This document shows positions 14,774-22,407 of a DNA stretch of 57,713 bases, in pieces. The stretch is taken from contig JAHENF010000017.1 of assembly GCA_024643255.1 (NCBI GenBank), positions 3,746 to 61,458 on the forward strand. Direction: 5' to 3'. Origin of the DNA: Ilumatobacteraceae bacterium (GTDB lineage: Bacteria; Actinomycetota; Acidimicrobiia; Acidimicrobiales; Ilumatobacteraceae). How positions within the stretch are numbered: position 1 is the stretch's first letter; the number at the start of each line of letters is the position of its first letter. The position numbers were made by a program, and so were the translations under genes. Below the pieces are notes generated by a model. That model searched no databases. It was not told where the DNA came from and saw only the letters and a program-made list of their open reading frames with translations.

Positions 14774-15337
14774 TCAGGTCGAGCGTTGGCGGGCGCGGTG
14801 GTCGGCGGTGTGGGTGCGGCTGGCGCAGCGGGGGTCGGCGCAGAAGCGGCGCGATCCGTTGCGGGTGGCGTCGTAGAAGAGGTGATCGCAGGTCGCTGCC
14901 GCGCAGGTCCCGAAGCGCCCGGTGCCGTGATCGCAGATGTCCTGGCCGAGCGCCATCAGCACGTCGGCGATCACCTGCTGGTCGAACGCCGCCGATTCCG
15001 ATGTCCAGTGGATGTGGAGTCCGGCGCCGTCGTGGTCGGTCAGCGACGGTGTGATGTGGAGGTCGGCCAACTCGCGGTTGATCCACTGCACCGTCGGCTG
15101 GGGTTCGGACGTTGCCAACGTCGCCAACTTGTCGAGCAGTTCGTTCATCCGCGACTCGACCCGTTCGATCGAGGCCGCCGAGGCCGAGTTCGCCTTCGTG
15201 AACCCGTGGGAGTCGAGGAGCCCACGCACGTCGGCGCGCTCGCCGGATTCCCGAGCATCCGACAGCGCGTTGACCAGATCGACCATCGCTTCGAGCGTGA
15301 GGCGGATCTCGGTGTCATGCCCGGATGTGACGTACAC
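14774..15337 (-). CDS. CGNR zinc-finger domain regulator
   Basis: 187 residues from the GTG at 15337. The C terminus carries the family signature: CAAATCDHLFYDATRNGSRR then FCADPRCASR, a four-Cys zinc finger with the typical NGSRR turn (the final CGNR is CASR here). The N-terminal part is the ABATE-like helical domain found in these putative transcription factors. The start is supported by TACCGT exactly six bases upstream, giving a leaderless mRNA. The open frame to 15421 would overlap the divergent transporter gene. It faces the PQ-loop transporter across a 76-base intergenic region and could regulate it; that is inference. Confidence 0.82.
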   Translation of the reverse strand: MYVTSGHDTEIRLTLEAMVDLVNALSDARESGERADVRGLLDSHGFTKANSASAASIERVESRMNELLDKLATLATSEPQPTVQWINRELADLHITPSLTDHDGAGLHIHWTSESAAFDQQVIADVLMALGQDICDHGTGRFGTCAAATCDHLFYDATRNGSRRFCADPRCASRTHTADHRARQRST

Positions 15338-15343
15338 GACACC

Positions 15344-15349
15344 ACGGTA
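15344..15349 (-). promoter_or_regulatory. Predicted -10 of the CGNR regulator gene
   Basis: TACCGT on the minus strand (15349-15344) is six bases before the GTG at 15337. This fixes the start choice and implies a leaderless transcript. AAGGTA occurs twice in the rest of the divergent gap (15366 and about 15400) and may be a regulator half-site. Confidence 0.5.
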
Positions 15350-15413
15350 CCGCTCGGCGTCGTGTAAGGTACTAAATCCAGATAGACACTTACAGCTTGC
15401 AAGGTAGAACTCC

Positions 15414-16055
15414 GTGAACATCCTCCTGAATCTCTTGGTCGTCGTGGCGACGGTGCTCGGCTCGTGGATGGCCTTCCCTCAGGCCAGGCGCCTGGCGCGC
15501 ACGCGCCGCGTCGAGGGTGTGTCGGCGGTGTGGATCGGGGTGAGCCTGGCGATCAACGGCTGGTGGCTCACCTATGGCATCGCCGCCGGGGTGTGGGCGC
15601 TCGTGCCGGTGTCGGTCGTGTCGTTGATGCTCTACACCTCGATGGCCGTCGTCTACGTCGGCACGGTCGGTCGCCCCGCATTGCCGTCGATGGCGGTTGG
15701 CTTCTTCGTGCTGGGAATGATCCCGTTGCCGTTCCTCGTCGTCGGCGGCTGGCAACTCGCCGCGGTCGCAGTCGGATTGTCGTACGGCGTCCAGCTGCTC
15801 CCGGCGGTGGTGTCTGCGTGTCGCACACGCGATCTGGTCGGTGTGTCGGCGTCGACGTGGCTGATCGCGTGGATCGAAGCCGCGCTCTGGTTGGTGTACG
15901 GACTCCTCGGTGTCGCGGACATCGCGCTCACGCTGGCCGGCATCGTCGGCGTCGTGATGGCGTCGATCATCCTGGCGCGCCTTGCGATCACGGGACACGA
16001 GCCCTTCGTCGGCGTCGACCCTCGGCGTCGGCTGGCTGTCACCCGGCCGATGTGA
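15414..16055 (+). CDS. PQ-loop / SWEET-like membrane transporter
   Basis: 213 residues, almost entirely hydrophobic, with about seven membrane helices. The first repeat shows the PQ-loop AFPQARRLARTRRVEGVS and the second a similar VQLLPAVVSACRTRDLVGVS, in which Pro is kept but Gln is not. Two triple-helix bundles joined in one chain resemble a SWEET-type sugar transporter or two fused SemiSWEETs; amino-acid PQ-loop carriers are the alternative. The GTG at 15414 is preceded by AAGGTAG, a fair ribosome-binding site. The short C-terminal tail ends in basic residues (DPRRRLAVTRPM). It is divergent from the CGNR regulator. Confidence 0.82.
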   Translation: MNILLNLLVVVATVLGSWMAFPQARRLARTRRVEGVSAVWIGVSLAINGWWLTYGIAAGVWALVPVSVVSLMLYTSMAVVYVGTVGRPALPSMAVGFFVLGMIPLPFLVVGGWQLAAVAVGLSYGVQLLPAVVSACRTRDLVGVSASTWLIAWIEAALWLVYGLLGVADIALTLAGIVGVVMASIILARLAITGHEPFVGVDPRRRLAVTRPM

Positions 16056-16080
16056 CGATGGGCGACGGTTGCCCGCGCGG

Positions 16081-16108
16081 TGGACAATCGCGCAATCGTC
16101 ACTAGTCT
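16081..16108 (+). promoter_or_regulatory. Possible cspA promoter
   Basis: TGGACA at 16081-16086 and TAGTCT at 16103-16108 with a 16-base spacer, about 50 bases before the cold-shock ATG. Unlike most promoters here this one would give a leader, which is common for cold-shock genes, and a strong AAGGAG follows. Confidence 0.4.
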
Positions 16109-16160
16109 GAGCGACGTAAACGTGAGTCAACGGTGGCTCCGATTTCAACAAGGAGCCGAA

Positions 16161-16361
16161 ATGGCCACAGGTACAGTGAAGTTCTTCAATGACGAGAAGG
16201 GCTTCGGTTTCATCTCTCGCGACGACGGCGACGACGTCTTCGTGCACTACTCGAACATCGTTGGTTCTGGTCGTCGTTCGCTGAACGACGGTGACACCGT
16301 CGAGTTCGAAATCGCTGCCGGCCGTAAGGGCCCGGAAGCGGTCGACGTCAAAGTCGTCTGA
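16161..16361 (+). CDS. cspA: Cold-shock protein (CspA family)
   Basis: 66 residues, a single cold-shock domain. The RNA-binding motifs KGFGFI (RNP1) and VFVHY (RNP2) are intact, with the aromatic residues that stack on single-stranded nucleic acid. It acts as an RNA chaperone in the cytoplasm. The start is fixed by a strong AAGGAG about six bases upstream of the ATG; the open frame beginning at 16080 extends into the leader. The next gene starts 13 bases after the stop, so the two are co-transcribed and end at a strong terminator at 16683. Confidence 0.95.
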   Translation: MATGTVKFFNDEKGFGFISRDDGDDVFVHYSNIVGSGRRSLNDGDTVEFEIAAGRKGPEAVDVKVV

Positions 16362-16374
16362 GGAGGCGTTCCGA

Positions 16375-16668
16375 TTGGCTCGAAGTCCCCAGTCCTACCA
16401 GAAACGACAACGAGAACTCCGTAAGAAGGAGCGCAAGGCCGAGAAGCTTGCCGTACGACACGGCAAGAGCTCGGACTCCGACGAGGAGCCCACAGAGGGC
16501 CCCGACGAGGATGCGTTGCTCGAGGAGTTCCGTCAGTTGAACGAGAAGTTCGCTGCCGGCGACGTCGAGGAGGATGACTTCGAGTACCGCAAGGCGGAGA
16601 TCTTCGCTGAACTCGGCCTCGGGGAAGCCCCCGAGCCGCGTGAGACGGCCTCCGAATCGTCCGACTGA
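16375..16668 (+). CDS. Small charged coiled-coil protein downstream of cspA
   Basis: 97 residues started at TTG 16375, which has a perfect AGGAGG eight bases upstream; no ATG or GTG is placed better. The N-terminal third is very basic and helical (RSPQSYQKRQRELRKKERKAEKL). A Ser/Asp/Glu-rich linker follows, then an acidic helix (EDALLEEFRQLNEKF) and a TASESSD tail. The bipolar charge suggests RNA or ribosome binding through the N terminus. I know no named function. Its coupling to a cold-shock protein gene suggests a role in RNA handling at low temperature; this is inference. Confidence 0.75.
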   Translation: MARSPQSYQKRQRELRKKERKAEKLAVRHGKSSDSDEEPTEGPDEDALLEEFRQLNEKFAAGDVEEDDFEYRKAEIFAELGLGEAPEPRETASESSD

Positions 16669-16682
16669 CTCCAACGAATTCT

Positions 16683-16721
16683 GATGACAACCCCCGGCTC
16701 GGCCGGGGGTTGTCATCGTTT
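16683..16721 (+). terminator. Intrinsic terminator of the cspA operon
   Basis: A perfect 16-base-pair stem (16683-16698 with 16702-16717) with a three-base TCG loop is followed by GTTTT. It also lies 11 bases past the end of the convergent methyltransferase gene and could work in both directions. Confidence 0.92.
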
Positions 16722-16731
16722 TCGGGTCCGG

Positions 16732-17364
16732 TCAGGAGCGTGTGGCGGTGAGCCAGAACCCGGTGCCCGCAGATGCCGTGCGCCCGGACCATTCGCCCGG
16801 GAGCGCGGCGAGTACGTCCTCGGGTGGGAGGTGGATCGGCGTCTGGTCGCCGAGTGTGTTGACCCAGAGCACGGTGCCGGCCTCGCGCAGCACTCGGTCG
16901 ACCTCATGGGGGAACAGCAGCATGTTGATCATCAGGACCGCATCGAACGATCGATCTCGATAGGGGAGCATCGACGCGTCGGCGCGGACCCGTGGCGCGA
17001 GCTCACCGGGCGCGTGGTGCAGCATCTCCGCCGACAGGTCGGTGGCCACCAGCGATCCGACGCTGCCCACGAGGATTCGAGCGCCGGCGCCGGTGCCCGA
17101 ACCCAGTTCCAACCAGGCGCCGCCGACGGGGACGTCGCCGCGCTCGAGAGCGTCCTGAACCGGCGCCGCCTTGGTGTCGTCGATGTGGCGCACCGACCAC
17201 TCCTCTGCGAGATCATCGAACACGGCGGCCACCCGGTCGGCATCGTCGCTCGTCCACGGCTCGCCCAGGGCAACCGCTCGCGTGAGCGTGCGCATCGGAT
17301 GGTCGGGTCCGGCGAACGGTTCCGGCTCCCGTGCCGATGGATGGTCTGGGAGTCGCTCGATCAT
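16732..17364 (-). CDS. SAM-dependent methyltransferase (class I)
   Basis: 210 residues from the ATG at 17364, which overlaps the stop of the upstream glyoxalase-fold gene (ATGA). Motif I is LELGSGTGAGARIL. The acidic end of strand 2 is VATDLSAEML and the motif around strand 4 is DRSFDAVLMINMLLFPHEVDRVLREAG, typical of Methyltransf_11/25 proteins acting on small molecules or lipids. A 100-residue N-terminal segment contains DDADRVAAVFDDLAEEWSVRH. The acceptor substrate is unknown. Co-translation with a VOC protein suggests a two-gene small-molecule modification unit. Confidence 0.85.
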   Translation of the reverse strand: MIERLPDHPSAREPEPFAGPDHPMRTLTRAVALGEPWTSDDADRVAAVFDDLAEEWSVRHIDDTKAAPVQDALERGDVPVGGAWLELGSGTGAGARILVGSVGSLVATDLSAEMLHHAPGELAPRVRADASMLPYRDRSFDAVLMINMLLFPHEVDRVLREAGTVLWVNTLGDQTPIHLPPEDVLAALPGEWSGRTASAGTGFWLTATRS

Positions 17365-17753
17365 GTCGTCGTGCCGTGCGGTCCGCCGACCGGGAAGCAC
17401 AGACAGAAGGGGTGCCCGGCGGGGTCGGCGTAGACCTGGAAGTCGTCTCCCGATGCGGCGCCGGCGGCGGGTTGCAGCACACGAGCCCCGAGCCGCCTGA
17501 CCTCCTCGTCGGCGTCGACGAAGTCGTCGACCCACAGATCCAGATGAATCTGCTGTGGCGGCACACCGTTCGGCCACTCGGGCGCGACGTGACCGGGCGC
17601 GAGCTGCACGCCGACGCGTGGCTCACCGTCGACGACGACCATGTGCCAGTCGTCTTCGCGCTCGATCTCGCCACCGAGCACGCCGGCCCAGAAGGTGCTC
17701 TCCGTCTCGATGTCCGCGGTATCGAACACGACCACCTGGAATCGGATCTCCAT
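17361..17753 (-). CDS. VOC (glyoxalase-fold) protein
   Basis: 130 residues with two VOC modules: IRFQVVVFDTADIETESTFWAGVLGG and QQIHLDLWVDDFVDADEEV, ending in DDFQVYADPAGHPFCLCF. The first module has no clear metal His (Gln in the FQVVV strand); HLDLWVDD carries His and the C-terminal strand lacks the usual Glu. It may therefore be a metal-free binding protein or a divergent enzyme rather than a classical glyoxalase. TATCGT six bases upstream of the ATG at 17753 supports a leaderless start. It leads an operon with the methyltransferase. Confidence 0.82.
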   Translation of the reverse strand: MEIRFQVVVFDTADIETESTFWAGVLGGEIEREDDWHMVVVDGEPRVGVQLAPGHVAPEWPNGVPPQQIHLDLWVDDFVDADEEVRRLGARVLQPAAGAASGDDFQVYADPAGHPFCLCFPVGGPHGTTT

Positions 17754-17759
17754 GCGCCG

Positions 17760-17765
17760 ACGATA
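17760..17765 (-). promoter_or_regulatory. Predicted -10 of the VOC-methyltransferase operon
   Basis: TATCGT on the minus strand (17765-17760) lies six bases before the ATG at 17753, with no Shine-Dalgarno. Confidence 0.5.
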
Positions 17766-17870
17766 ACCCCACGACGCCGAGGTCGATCGCGCGCTGATCG
17801 CCTGTGCAGACGCTTCCGTCATGTCGGGGGAGGATTCCGGGACGGCCGAGGCTGCCGAACAACCAACCCC

Positions 17871-17974
17871 GCGATGAGTCTCGCCGCGACCCGTCCGCGC
17901 TGAGACTCATCGCTGCGGTGTGCCGGAGGGTTGCGATGAGTCTCGCCGCGACCTGTTCGCGCTGAGACTCATCG
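17871..17974. repeat. Two tandem 42-bp palindromic elements (GATGAGTCTC arms)
   Basis: Copies at 17871-17912 and 17933-17974 (period 62) each have GATGAGTCTC/GAGACTCATC arms; the second also forms an inner CGCGA/TCGCG stem. They differ only around the centre (ACCCGTCC against ACCTGTTC). They lie between divergent genes (VOC operon and ArsR), so they are not terminators of either neighbour. A G-rich run (GGGTGGGGGAGGG, 17977-17989) follows. Length and centre match the copies at 34746-34837. Confidence 0.88.
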
Positions 17975-18024
17975 ATGGGTGGGGGAGGGCCGGCCGAGGA
18001 GCGCCGAAGTTGCATTCATCGTTC

Positions 18025-18034
18025 TATGGTTATA
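18025..18034 (+). promoter_or_regulatory. ArsR promoter -10 and possible self-operator
   Basis: TATGGT at 18025-18030 lies six bases before the GTG at 18037. The overlapping CTAT-N4-ATAG (from 18024) is an AT-rich imperfect dyad of the kind ArsR/SmtB regulators bind, so the regulator may repress its own operon. Confidence 0.45.
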
Positions 18035-18036
18035 GA

Positions 18037-18375
18037 GTGCTCGACATGCCCAAGGCGCTGCCGACCGAACTGCTCGAACACGTGGCCGAACGCTTCCGCG
18101 TGCTCGGTGACGCGACGCGCCTCGGTGTCATCCGCACGCTGCTCGACGACGGCGAGCAGAACGTCGGCCAGCTGGTCGAGCGGCTCGGCACCAGCCAGGC
18201 CAACGTCTCCAAGCACCTGCGGATCCTCCATGACGCTGGCATCGTCTCGCGGCGAGCGGAGGGCACGTCGGCCTACTACTCCGTCACCGATCCGAGCCTG
18301 ATGCCCGTGTGCGCCATCGTGTGTGACCGCCTGCGTGAGCAGGTCGCCGACGACGCCCGCACGTTTGCCGTCTGA
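18037..18375 (+). CDS. ArsR/SmtB-family transcriptional regulator
   Basis: 112 residues from GTG 18037, chosen for the TATGGT element six bases upstream; the ATG three codons later (18046) is the alternative. The helix-turn-helix is classic: ALPTELLEHVAERFRVLGDATRLGVIRTLL, NVGQLVERLGTSQANVSKHLRIL, and the wing DAGIVSRRAEGTSAYYSV. The C-terminal helix has VCAIVCDRL, with two Cys that could sense metal or thiol stress, but no ELCVCDL metal box is present. It precedes the MMPL transporter by 52 bases and probably controls it. Confidence 0.9.
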   Translation: MLDMPKALPTELLEHVAERFRVLGDATRLGVIRTLLDDGEQNVGQLVERLGTSQANVSKHLRILHDAGIVSRRAEGTSAYYSVTDPSLMPVCAIVCDRLREQVADDARTFAV

Positions 18376-18427
18376 CGGCACGCTCCACCAATTTCCCCAC
18401 CATCCCCACCAACGAAGGAACCCACAC

Positions 18428-20620
18428 ATGTCCATCGACACCGACTCCTCACCGCCCAGTCGATCACTTCATGAAGATGAATTGGTCAATTGGCATCCGC
18501 ACCACGACGACCTCGAGACCGACGTCGTGCACCCGCCCTTGGCCAGGGTGGGGCGCTGGGCGCACGGCCACCGCAAGTTCGTGGTCATCGCGTGGGCGTT
18601 CCTGGCCATCGGGCTGGGCGTGTTCGCCCCCAAGCTCGAACACGCGCTCTCCGGAGCGATGTGGGAGGTCAACGGCAGCGAGTCGCTGGCGGCCCGCGAC
18701 GTGATCGACCAGCAGTTCGGTGGTCTGTCGTCGCAGTCGGCGGTCGTGGTGATCCAGAGTCAGTCGACGCCGATCGAGGATCCCGCCTACCAGCAGGTGA
18801 TCGCCGACGTGAACGCACTCATCCTCACCGAGCCCGGATTCGGTCAGCCGATGCCGGCACAGCCCGGGATGGACGGCAAGACCGTGATGATCCAGGCGGG
18901 AGCCCAGGTCGATCCGACCGAAGCGGTCCGCGCCGCGGAGCGACTGGGCAACGAGATCAACGACCTGTCGACCGAGGTCGCCGGCGATCAGATCAGCGTC
19001 GCGCTCACCGGCTCCCCAGCGTTCTGGGACGACTTCAACGCCGTCAACCGTGAGGGGATGATGAAGGCCGAGATCCTCACGTGGCCCGTCACGGCGGTGA
19101 TCCTCGTGATCGCCTTCGGCACCCTCGCCGCTGCCGGACTGCCGCTCCTGCTCACCGCAGCGGGCCTGCTCGCCTCGATGGGCGTGCTCTACGGCATCAC
19201 ACAGGTCACCGACCTGTCGATCTGGACATTGAACTTCGCCATGATGTTCGCGCTCGCACTGGGCATCGACTACGCGCTGTTCATCGTCACCAGGTACCGA
19301 GCTGCGCTACACGCTCATCCCGAAGATCCCCCGCACGCCGTCGGTCTCACGATGGACACCGCCGGCAAGGCCGTGCTGTTCTCCGGCCTGACGGTGTTGA
19401 TCAGCCTCTCGGCGATCCTGCTCGTGCCGATCCCGGCATTCCGCTCGATGGCTGCCGGCATGATGCTCTCGGTCAGCTTCGTGTTGCTCGCCGCACTGAC
19501 CTTGCTGCCGGCGCTGCTCGGACCCGCGATCGACAAGTTCGCACTCCCGTGGCACAGCAAGGGCGACCACCACAGCGAGTTCTTCGCACGGCTCGCCGAT
19601 CGGATCCAGGCCCGCAAGGTCCTCGTGGCCATCGGTGCGGTCACCATCTTGGTGGCCCTCGCGCTGCCGCTGCTCGGACTGAAGACGGGGATGCCCGGAA
19701 TCACCGTGCTGCCCGAAGACCAACAGGCCCGTCAGGGCTACGACATGATCGCCGACGGCTTCGGCCCCGGCGGGCCCGGCCCGATCCAAGTGATCGTGCC
19801 GGCCGGCGCCGACGCGCAGGCAGTGGCCGATCAGGTCACGGCGACCGAAGGCATCGTCATGGCCTTCCCACCGCAGCCGGGCATGGAAGGTGCCAGCATC
19901 ATCCAGGCCGTCGGTGCCTACGACCCGTCGTCGACCGAAGCGCTCGCGCTGATCCCGACGTTGCGAACCGAACTCCCCGACGGCGTGCTCGTCGGTGGCC
20001 CGGTCGCCGAGAACTTCGACCTCGACCAGACGCTCAGCGAGAAGGCACCGCTCGTCATCGGCGTCGTGCTCATCCTGGGCTTCCTGCTGCTCATGGTCGC
20101 CCTCCAGGCGGTGATCGTCGCGTTCGTCGGCGTCATCTTCAACCTGTTGTCGGTCGGTGCGGCCTTCGGAGTGGGAGCGCTCGTGTTCCAGCACGGAATG
20201 GGCGCCAGCCTGCTCGGCTTCGAGAGTCAGGGGTACCTGACCTCGTGGGCACCGCTGTTCTTCTTCGCCCTGGTGTTCGCCATCTCGATGGACTACACGG
20301 TGTTCCTGCTCGCCTCGACCCGGGAGCACTTCGAACGATCGGGTGACGCGAACGAGGCGGTGCGAGGATCGCTCGGCCACAGTGGACGACCGATCGTCGC
20401 CGCTGCCGGCGTCATGATCGCCGTCTTCTACACCTTCGCCATCGCCGGCACGCTGCCGATGAAGGAGATGGGCCTGATCCTCGGCACCGCGGTGCTGCTC
20501 GACGCCTTCCTGATCCGGTTGGTGCTCGTGCCCGCAGCGCTGTTCATCATCGGCAACCGGGCGTGGTGGCTGCCTCGCTGGATCGACCGGATCCTGCCGA
20601 ACGTCAAGTTCGCCCACTGA
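18428..20620 (+). CDS. MMPL-family (RND superfamily) transporter
   Basis: 730 residues from the ATG at 18428 with a GAAGGA site upstream. Layout is one N-terminal membrane helix, an extracytoplasmic loop, five helices, a second loop and six further helices, as in MmpL/HpnN-type RND proteins. Family signatures include NFAMMFALALGIDYALFIVTRYR and the matching FFFALVFAISMDYTVFLLAST, whose Asp residues carry the proton pathway. MMPL proteins export lipids or hydrophobic compounds using proton motive force. The first about 40 residues are polar and His/Asp-rich (NWHPHHDDLETD). Pairing with an ArsR regulator suggests inducible efflux. The substrate is unknown. Confidence 0.92.
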   Translation: MSIDTDSSPPSRSLHEDELVNWHPHHDDLETDVVHPPLARVGRWAHGHRKFVVIAWAFLAIGLGVFAPKLEHALSGAMWEVNGSESLAARDVIDQQFGGLSSQSAVVVIQSQSTPIEDPAYQQVIADVNALILTEPGFGQPMPAQPGMDGKTVMIQAGAQVDPTEAVRAAERLGNEINDLSTEVAGDQISVALTGSPAFWDDFNAVNREGMMKAEILTWPVTAVILVIAFGTLAAAGLPLLLTAAGLLASMGVLYGITQVTDLSIWTLNFAMMFALALGIDYALFIVTRYRAALHAHPEDPPHAVGLTMDTAGKAVLFSGLTVLISLSAILLVPIPAFRSMAAGMMLSVSFVLLAALTLLPALLGPAIDKFALPWHSKGDHHSEFFARLADRIQARKVLVAIGAVTILVALALPLLGLKTGMPGITVLPEDQQARQGYDMIADGFGPGGPGPIQVIVPAGADAQAVADQVTATEGIVMAFPPQPGMEGASIIQAVGAYDPSSTEALALIPTLRTELPDGVLVGGPVAENFDLDQTLSEKAPLVIGVVLILGFLLLMVALQAVIVAFVGVIFNLLSVGAAFGVGALVFQHGMGASLLGFESQGYLTSWAPLFFFALVFAISMDYTVFLLASTREHFERSGDANEAVRGSLGHSGRPIVAAAGVMIAVFYTFAIAGTLPMKEMGLILGTAVLLDAFLIRLVLVPAALFIIGNRAWWLPRWIDRILPNVKFAH

Positions 20621-20629
20621 CAGGTCGCA

Positions 20630-20660
20630 CATGAGACGCGGGTCTGACCCGCGTCTCATG
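20630..20660. terminator. 31-bp palindrome between convergent genes (GGGTCTGACCC type)
   Basis: Perfect 13-base arms (20630-20642 and 20648-20660) around a TCTGA loop. It starts nine bases after the MMPL stop codon and covers the stop codon of the convergent RNA methyltransferase gene, so a bidirectional terminator role is likely. It has the same length and core (on the other strand) as the element at 4930-4960, with different outer arms. Confidence 0.8.
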
Positions 20661-21456
20661 GGCGCGTGGTGGCGGCGAACGTGACCGCTGCCGCTTGGGC
20701 GACGTTGAGCGAGTCGACGGTGGGGGAGATCGGAATCCGCACCCGACGACTCGCCCCGGCCAACATGGTCCGGCTCAGACCCGGGCCCTCCGCACCCAGG
20801 CAGACGGCGAGACGATCGGGCACCGCGACCGCCCACAGGTCGTCTTCGCCCGCCGGTGTCATCGCCCAGACCTCGAAGCCCGCAGTCGTCAGGCGTTCGC
20901 CGAGATCGGACCACTGCTCCGGCTCGGCCCGTGCGACCGGCAGGGTGAGGACCTCGCCCATGCTGACCCGAACGGTGCGCCGTGAATAGGGGTCGGTGCA
21001 CGTCGGATCGACGATCAGCCCGTCGATGCCGAACGCCTTCGCCGCGCGGGCGATCGCCCCGAGGTTCTCCGCATCGTTGAGACCTTCGAGGACGGCCACG
21101 CGCCGGGCACCGACGACCAACTCGTCGATCGACGGGTGCGGCCGCCGGTCGGCGCAGGCGATCACGCCCCGGTGCAGGTCGAAGCCGACGACGTCGGCGA
21201 TCACACCGCGGTCTGCCACGTACACCGGCACGTCGTCGGCGGCGAGCAACGTCGCGTTCACGCCGAAACGTTCCTGCCGCGATGGGGCGAGCAGCACCGA
21301 GCGGACCGTGTGCCCCGATTCGATCAGCCGGTCGATCGCGACGTAGCCCTCGACGATGAAACACCGGTCGGCTTCGTACCGCCGCCGGAAGGCCTGGTCG
21401 TTGAGCGATCGGTAGTCGTCGAGACGCTCGTCGGAGGCGTCGGCGATCGTGATCAT
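20656..21456 (-). CDS. SpoU/TrmH-family RNA 2'-O-methyltransferase
   Basis: 266 residues. The three SPOUT motifs are intact: NDAENLGAIARAAKAFGID (motif 1, with the catalytic Arg), LAVCLGAEGPGL (motif 2) and IPISPTVDSLNVAQAAAV (motif 3), forming the trefoil knot that binds SAM. The N-terminal region with RRRYEADRCFIVEGYVAIDRLIESG is the L30e-like substrate-binding domain of TrmH/RlmB-type enzymes. It should methylate a ribose 2'-OH in rRNA or tRNA; the target nucleotide is not predictable. It is last in no operon: its neighbours are the convergent MMPL gene and a glyoxalase-fold gene 32 bases upstream. Confidence 0.9.
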   Translation of the reverse strand: MITIADASDERLDDYRSLNDQAFRRRYEADRCFIVEGYVAIDRLIESGHTVRSVLLAPSRQERFGVNATLLAADDVPVYVADRGVIADVVGFDLHRGVIACADRRPHPSIDELVVGARRVAVLEGLNDAENLGAIARAAKAFGIDGLIVDPTCTDPYSRRTVRVSMGEVLTLPVARAEPEQWSDLGERLTTAGFEVWAMTPAGEDDLWAVAVPDRLAVCLGAEGPGLSRTMLAGASRRVRIPISPTVDSLNVAQAAAVTFAATTRP

Positions 21457-21488
21457 CGTCCGGTCACCGTCCGGTCACGGCGCCGTCG

Positions 21489-21911
21489 TCACCGTGCGAA
21501 CACCTGGGCGTCGTCGGCGAACGACTTGAACTCGAGCGCATTGCCCGACGGATCGAGCAGGAACATCGTCGACTGCTCGCCGACCAGCCCCGCGAAACGG
21601 GTGTGGGGCTCGATGACGAACGCTGTTCCGGCAGCCGTCAGGCGTTCGGCCAACGCGCGCCACTCGGCCGGGTTCAGCAGCACTCCGAAGTGGGGGACGG
21701 GCACGTCGTCGCCGTCGACCGGGTTCGACAGTGACGACGGCCGATGCGCGGGATCGAGGTGGGCGACGAACTGGTGGCCGTACAGATCGAAGTCGACCCA
21801 GGTGTCGCTCGATCGTCCCTCGGCGCACCCGAGCAGCTCGCCGTAGAAGGCGCGCGCCGGTGCGAGATCGTGCACCGGCATCGCCAGGTGGAAACGCGGG
21901 CGCTCACTCAT
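21489..21911 (-). CDS. VOC (glyoxalase-fold) protein
   Basis: 140 residues. [24 protein letters not shown] is the first module and [20 protein letters not shown] the second, with [19 protein letters not shown] at the end. H8 in FHLAM, H in VPHFGV and E in LEFKS occupy the three metal positions, so a metal-dependent enzyme is plausible. The internal [10 protein letters not shown] segment resembles VOC proteins annotated as glyoxalase or bleomycin-resistance relatives; substrate unknown. Its ATG lies three bases after the stop codon of the thioesterase gene, so the two are one transcript. Confidence 0.85.
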   Translation of the reverse strand: MSERPRFHLAMPVHDLAPARAFYGELLGCAEGRSSDTWVDFDLYGHQFVAHLDPAHRPSSLSNPVDGDDVPVPHFGVLLNPAEWRALAERLTAAGTAFVIEPHTRFAGLVGEQSTMFLLDPSGNALEFKSFADDAQVFAR

Positions 21912-21914
21912 CGG

Positions 21915-22352
21915 TCAGTGCGGCAGGACGTAGGTACCCTGCGCCGTGGCCGTCGGTCGATCTTCGCGATCGTCGCACCAGACGCGGACGGTGCCCACCA
22001 CGTTGCGTCGGCCGGCCACGTCGAGCGTCGCCCTGGCCCACAACACCGACCCCTGCGCAGGCCGCAGGAACCGGATCGACAGCTCGGACGTGAGGGCCAT
22101 CGGCTCGATTCGGCCGGTGGCCCCGAAGACGAGGTACCACAGCGCGGCGTCGGCGAGCCCGAACTGGGACGGGCCCGAGATGAAGGCGCCGGGGCGCAGC
22201 TCGGCTTCCGACACCTCACGGCGGGCGACGGCGATCGTACGGCCGAGTTCCACACAGGAGTTGTTCGAGCCTGGGAAGAGCTCACCGATCATGTCGTTGA
22301 CGGCGTCCACGTCGGGCGCTGTCACGTCGTGCATCTGGCCGGTAGAAGGCAT
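21915..22352 (-). CDS. Hotdog-fold acyl-CoA thioesterase (PaaI-like)
   Basis: 145 residues. The hotdog-fold pattern is visible: the RPGAFISGPSQFGLADAALWYLVFG helix-containing segment, then MALTSELSIRFLRPAQGSVLWARATL and NVVGTVRVWCDD strands. The Asp in GLADAALW and the surrounding GPSQF match the PaaI/4HBT catalytic region. It should hydrolyse an acyl- or aroyl-CoA. TAGCGT six bases upstream of the ATG at 22352 makes it a leaderless operon leader. It is divergent from the flavoprotein gene at 22408. Confidence 0.82.
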   Translation of the reverse strand: MPSTGQMHDVTAPDVDAVNDMIGELFPGSNNSCVELGRTIAVARREVSEAELRPGAFISGPSQFGLADAALWYLVFGATGRIEPMALTSELSIRFLRPAQGSVLWARATLDVAGRRNVVGTVRVWCDDREDRPTATAQGTYVLPH

Positions 22353-22358
22353 GGGTCG

Positions 22359-22364
22359 ACGCTA
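22359..22364 (-). promoter_or_regulatory. Predicted -10 of the thioesterase operon
   Basis: TAGCGT on the minus strand (22364-22359), six bases before the ATG at 22352. The identical hexamer and spacing occur at 25435-25440. Confidence 0.55.
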
Positions 22365-22407
22365 GCGAGCTTCGCCTCCACCCCGAAACCGTGGCATCGT
22401 GTCGGAC

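Noticed and set aside
19307..21364. 685-codon minus-strand open frame
   Set aside because: Antisense to the MMPL transporter and reading into the 20656 methyltransferase gene in a different frame; no motif.
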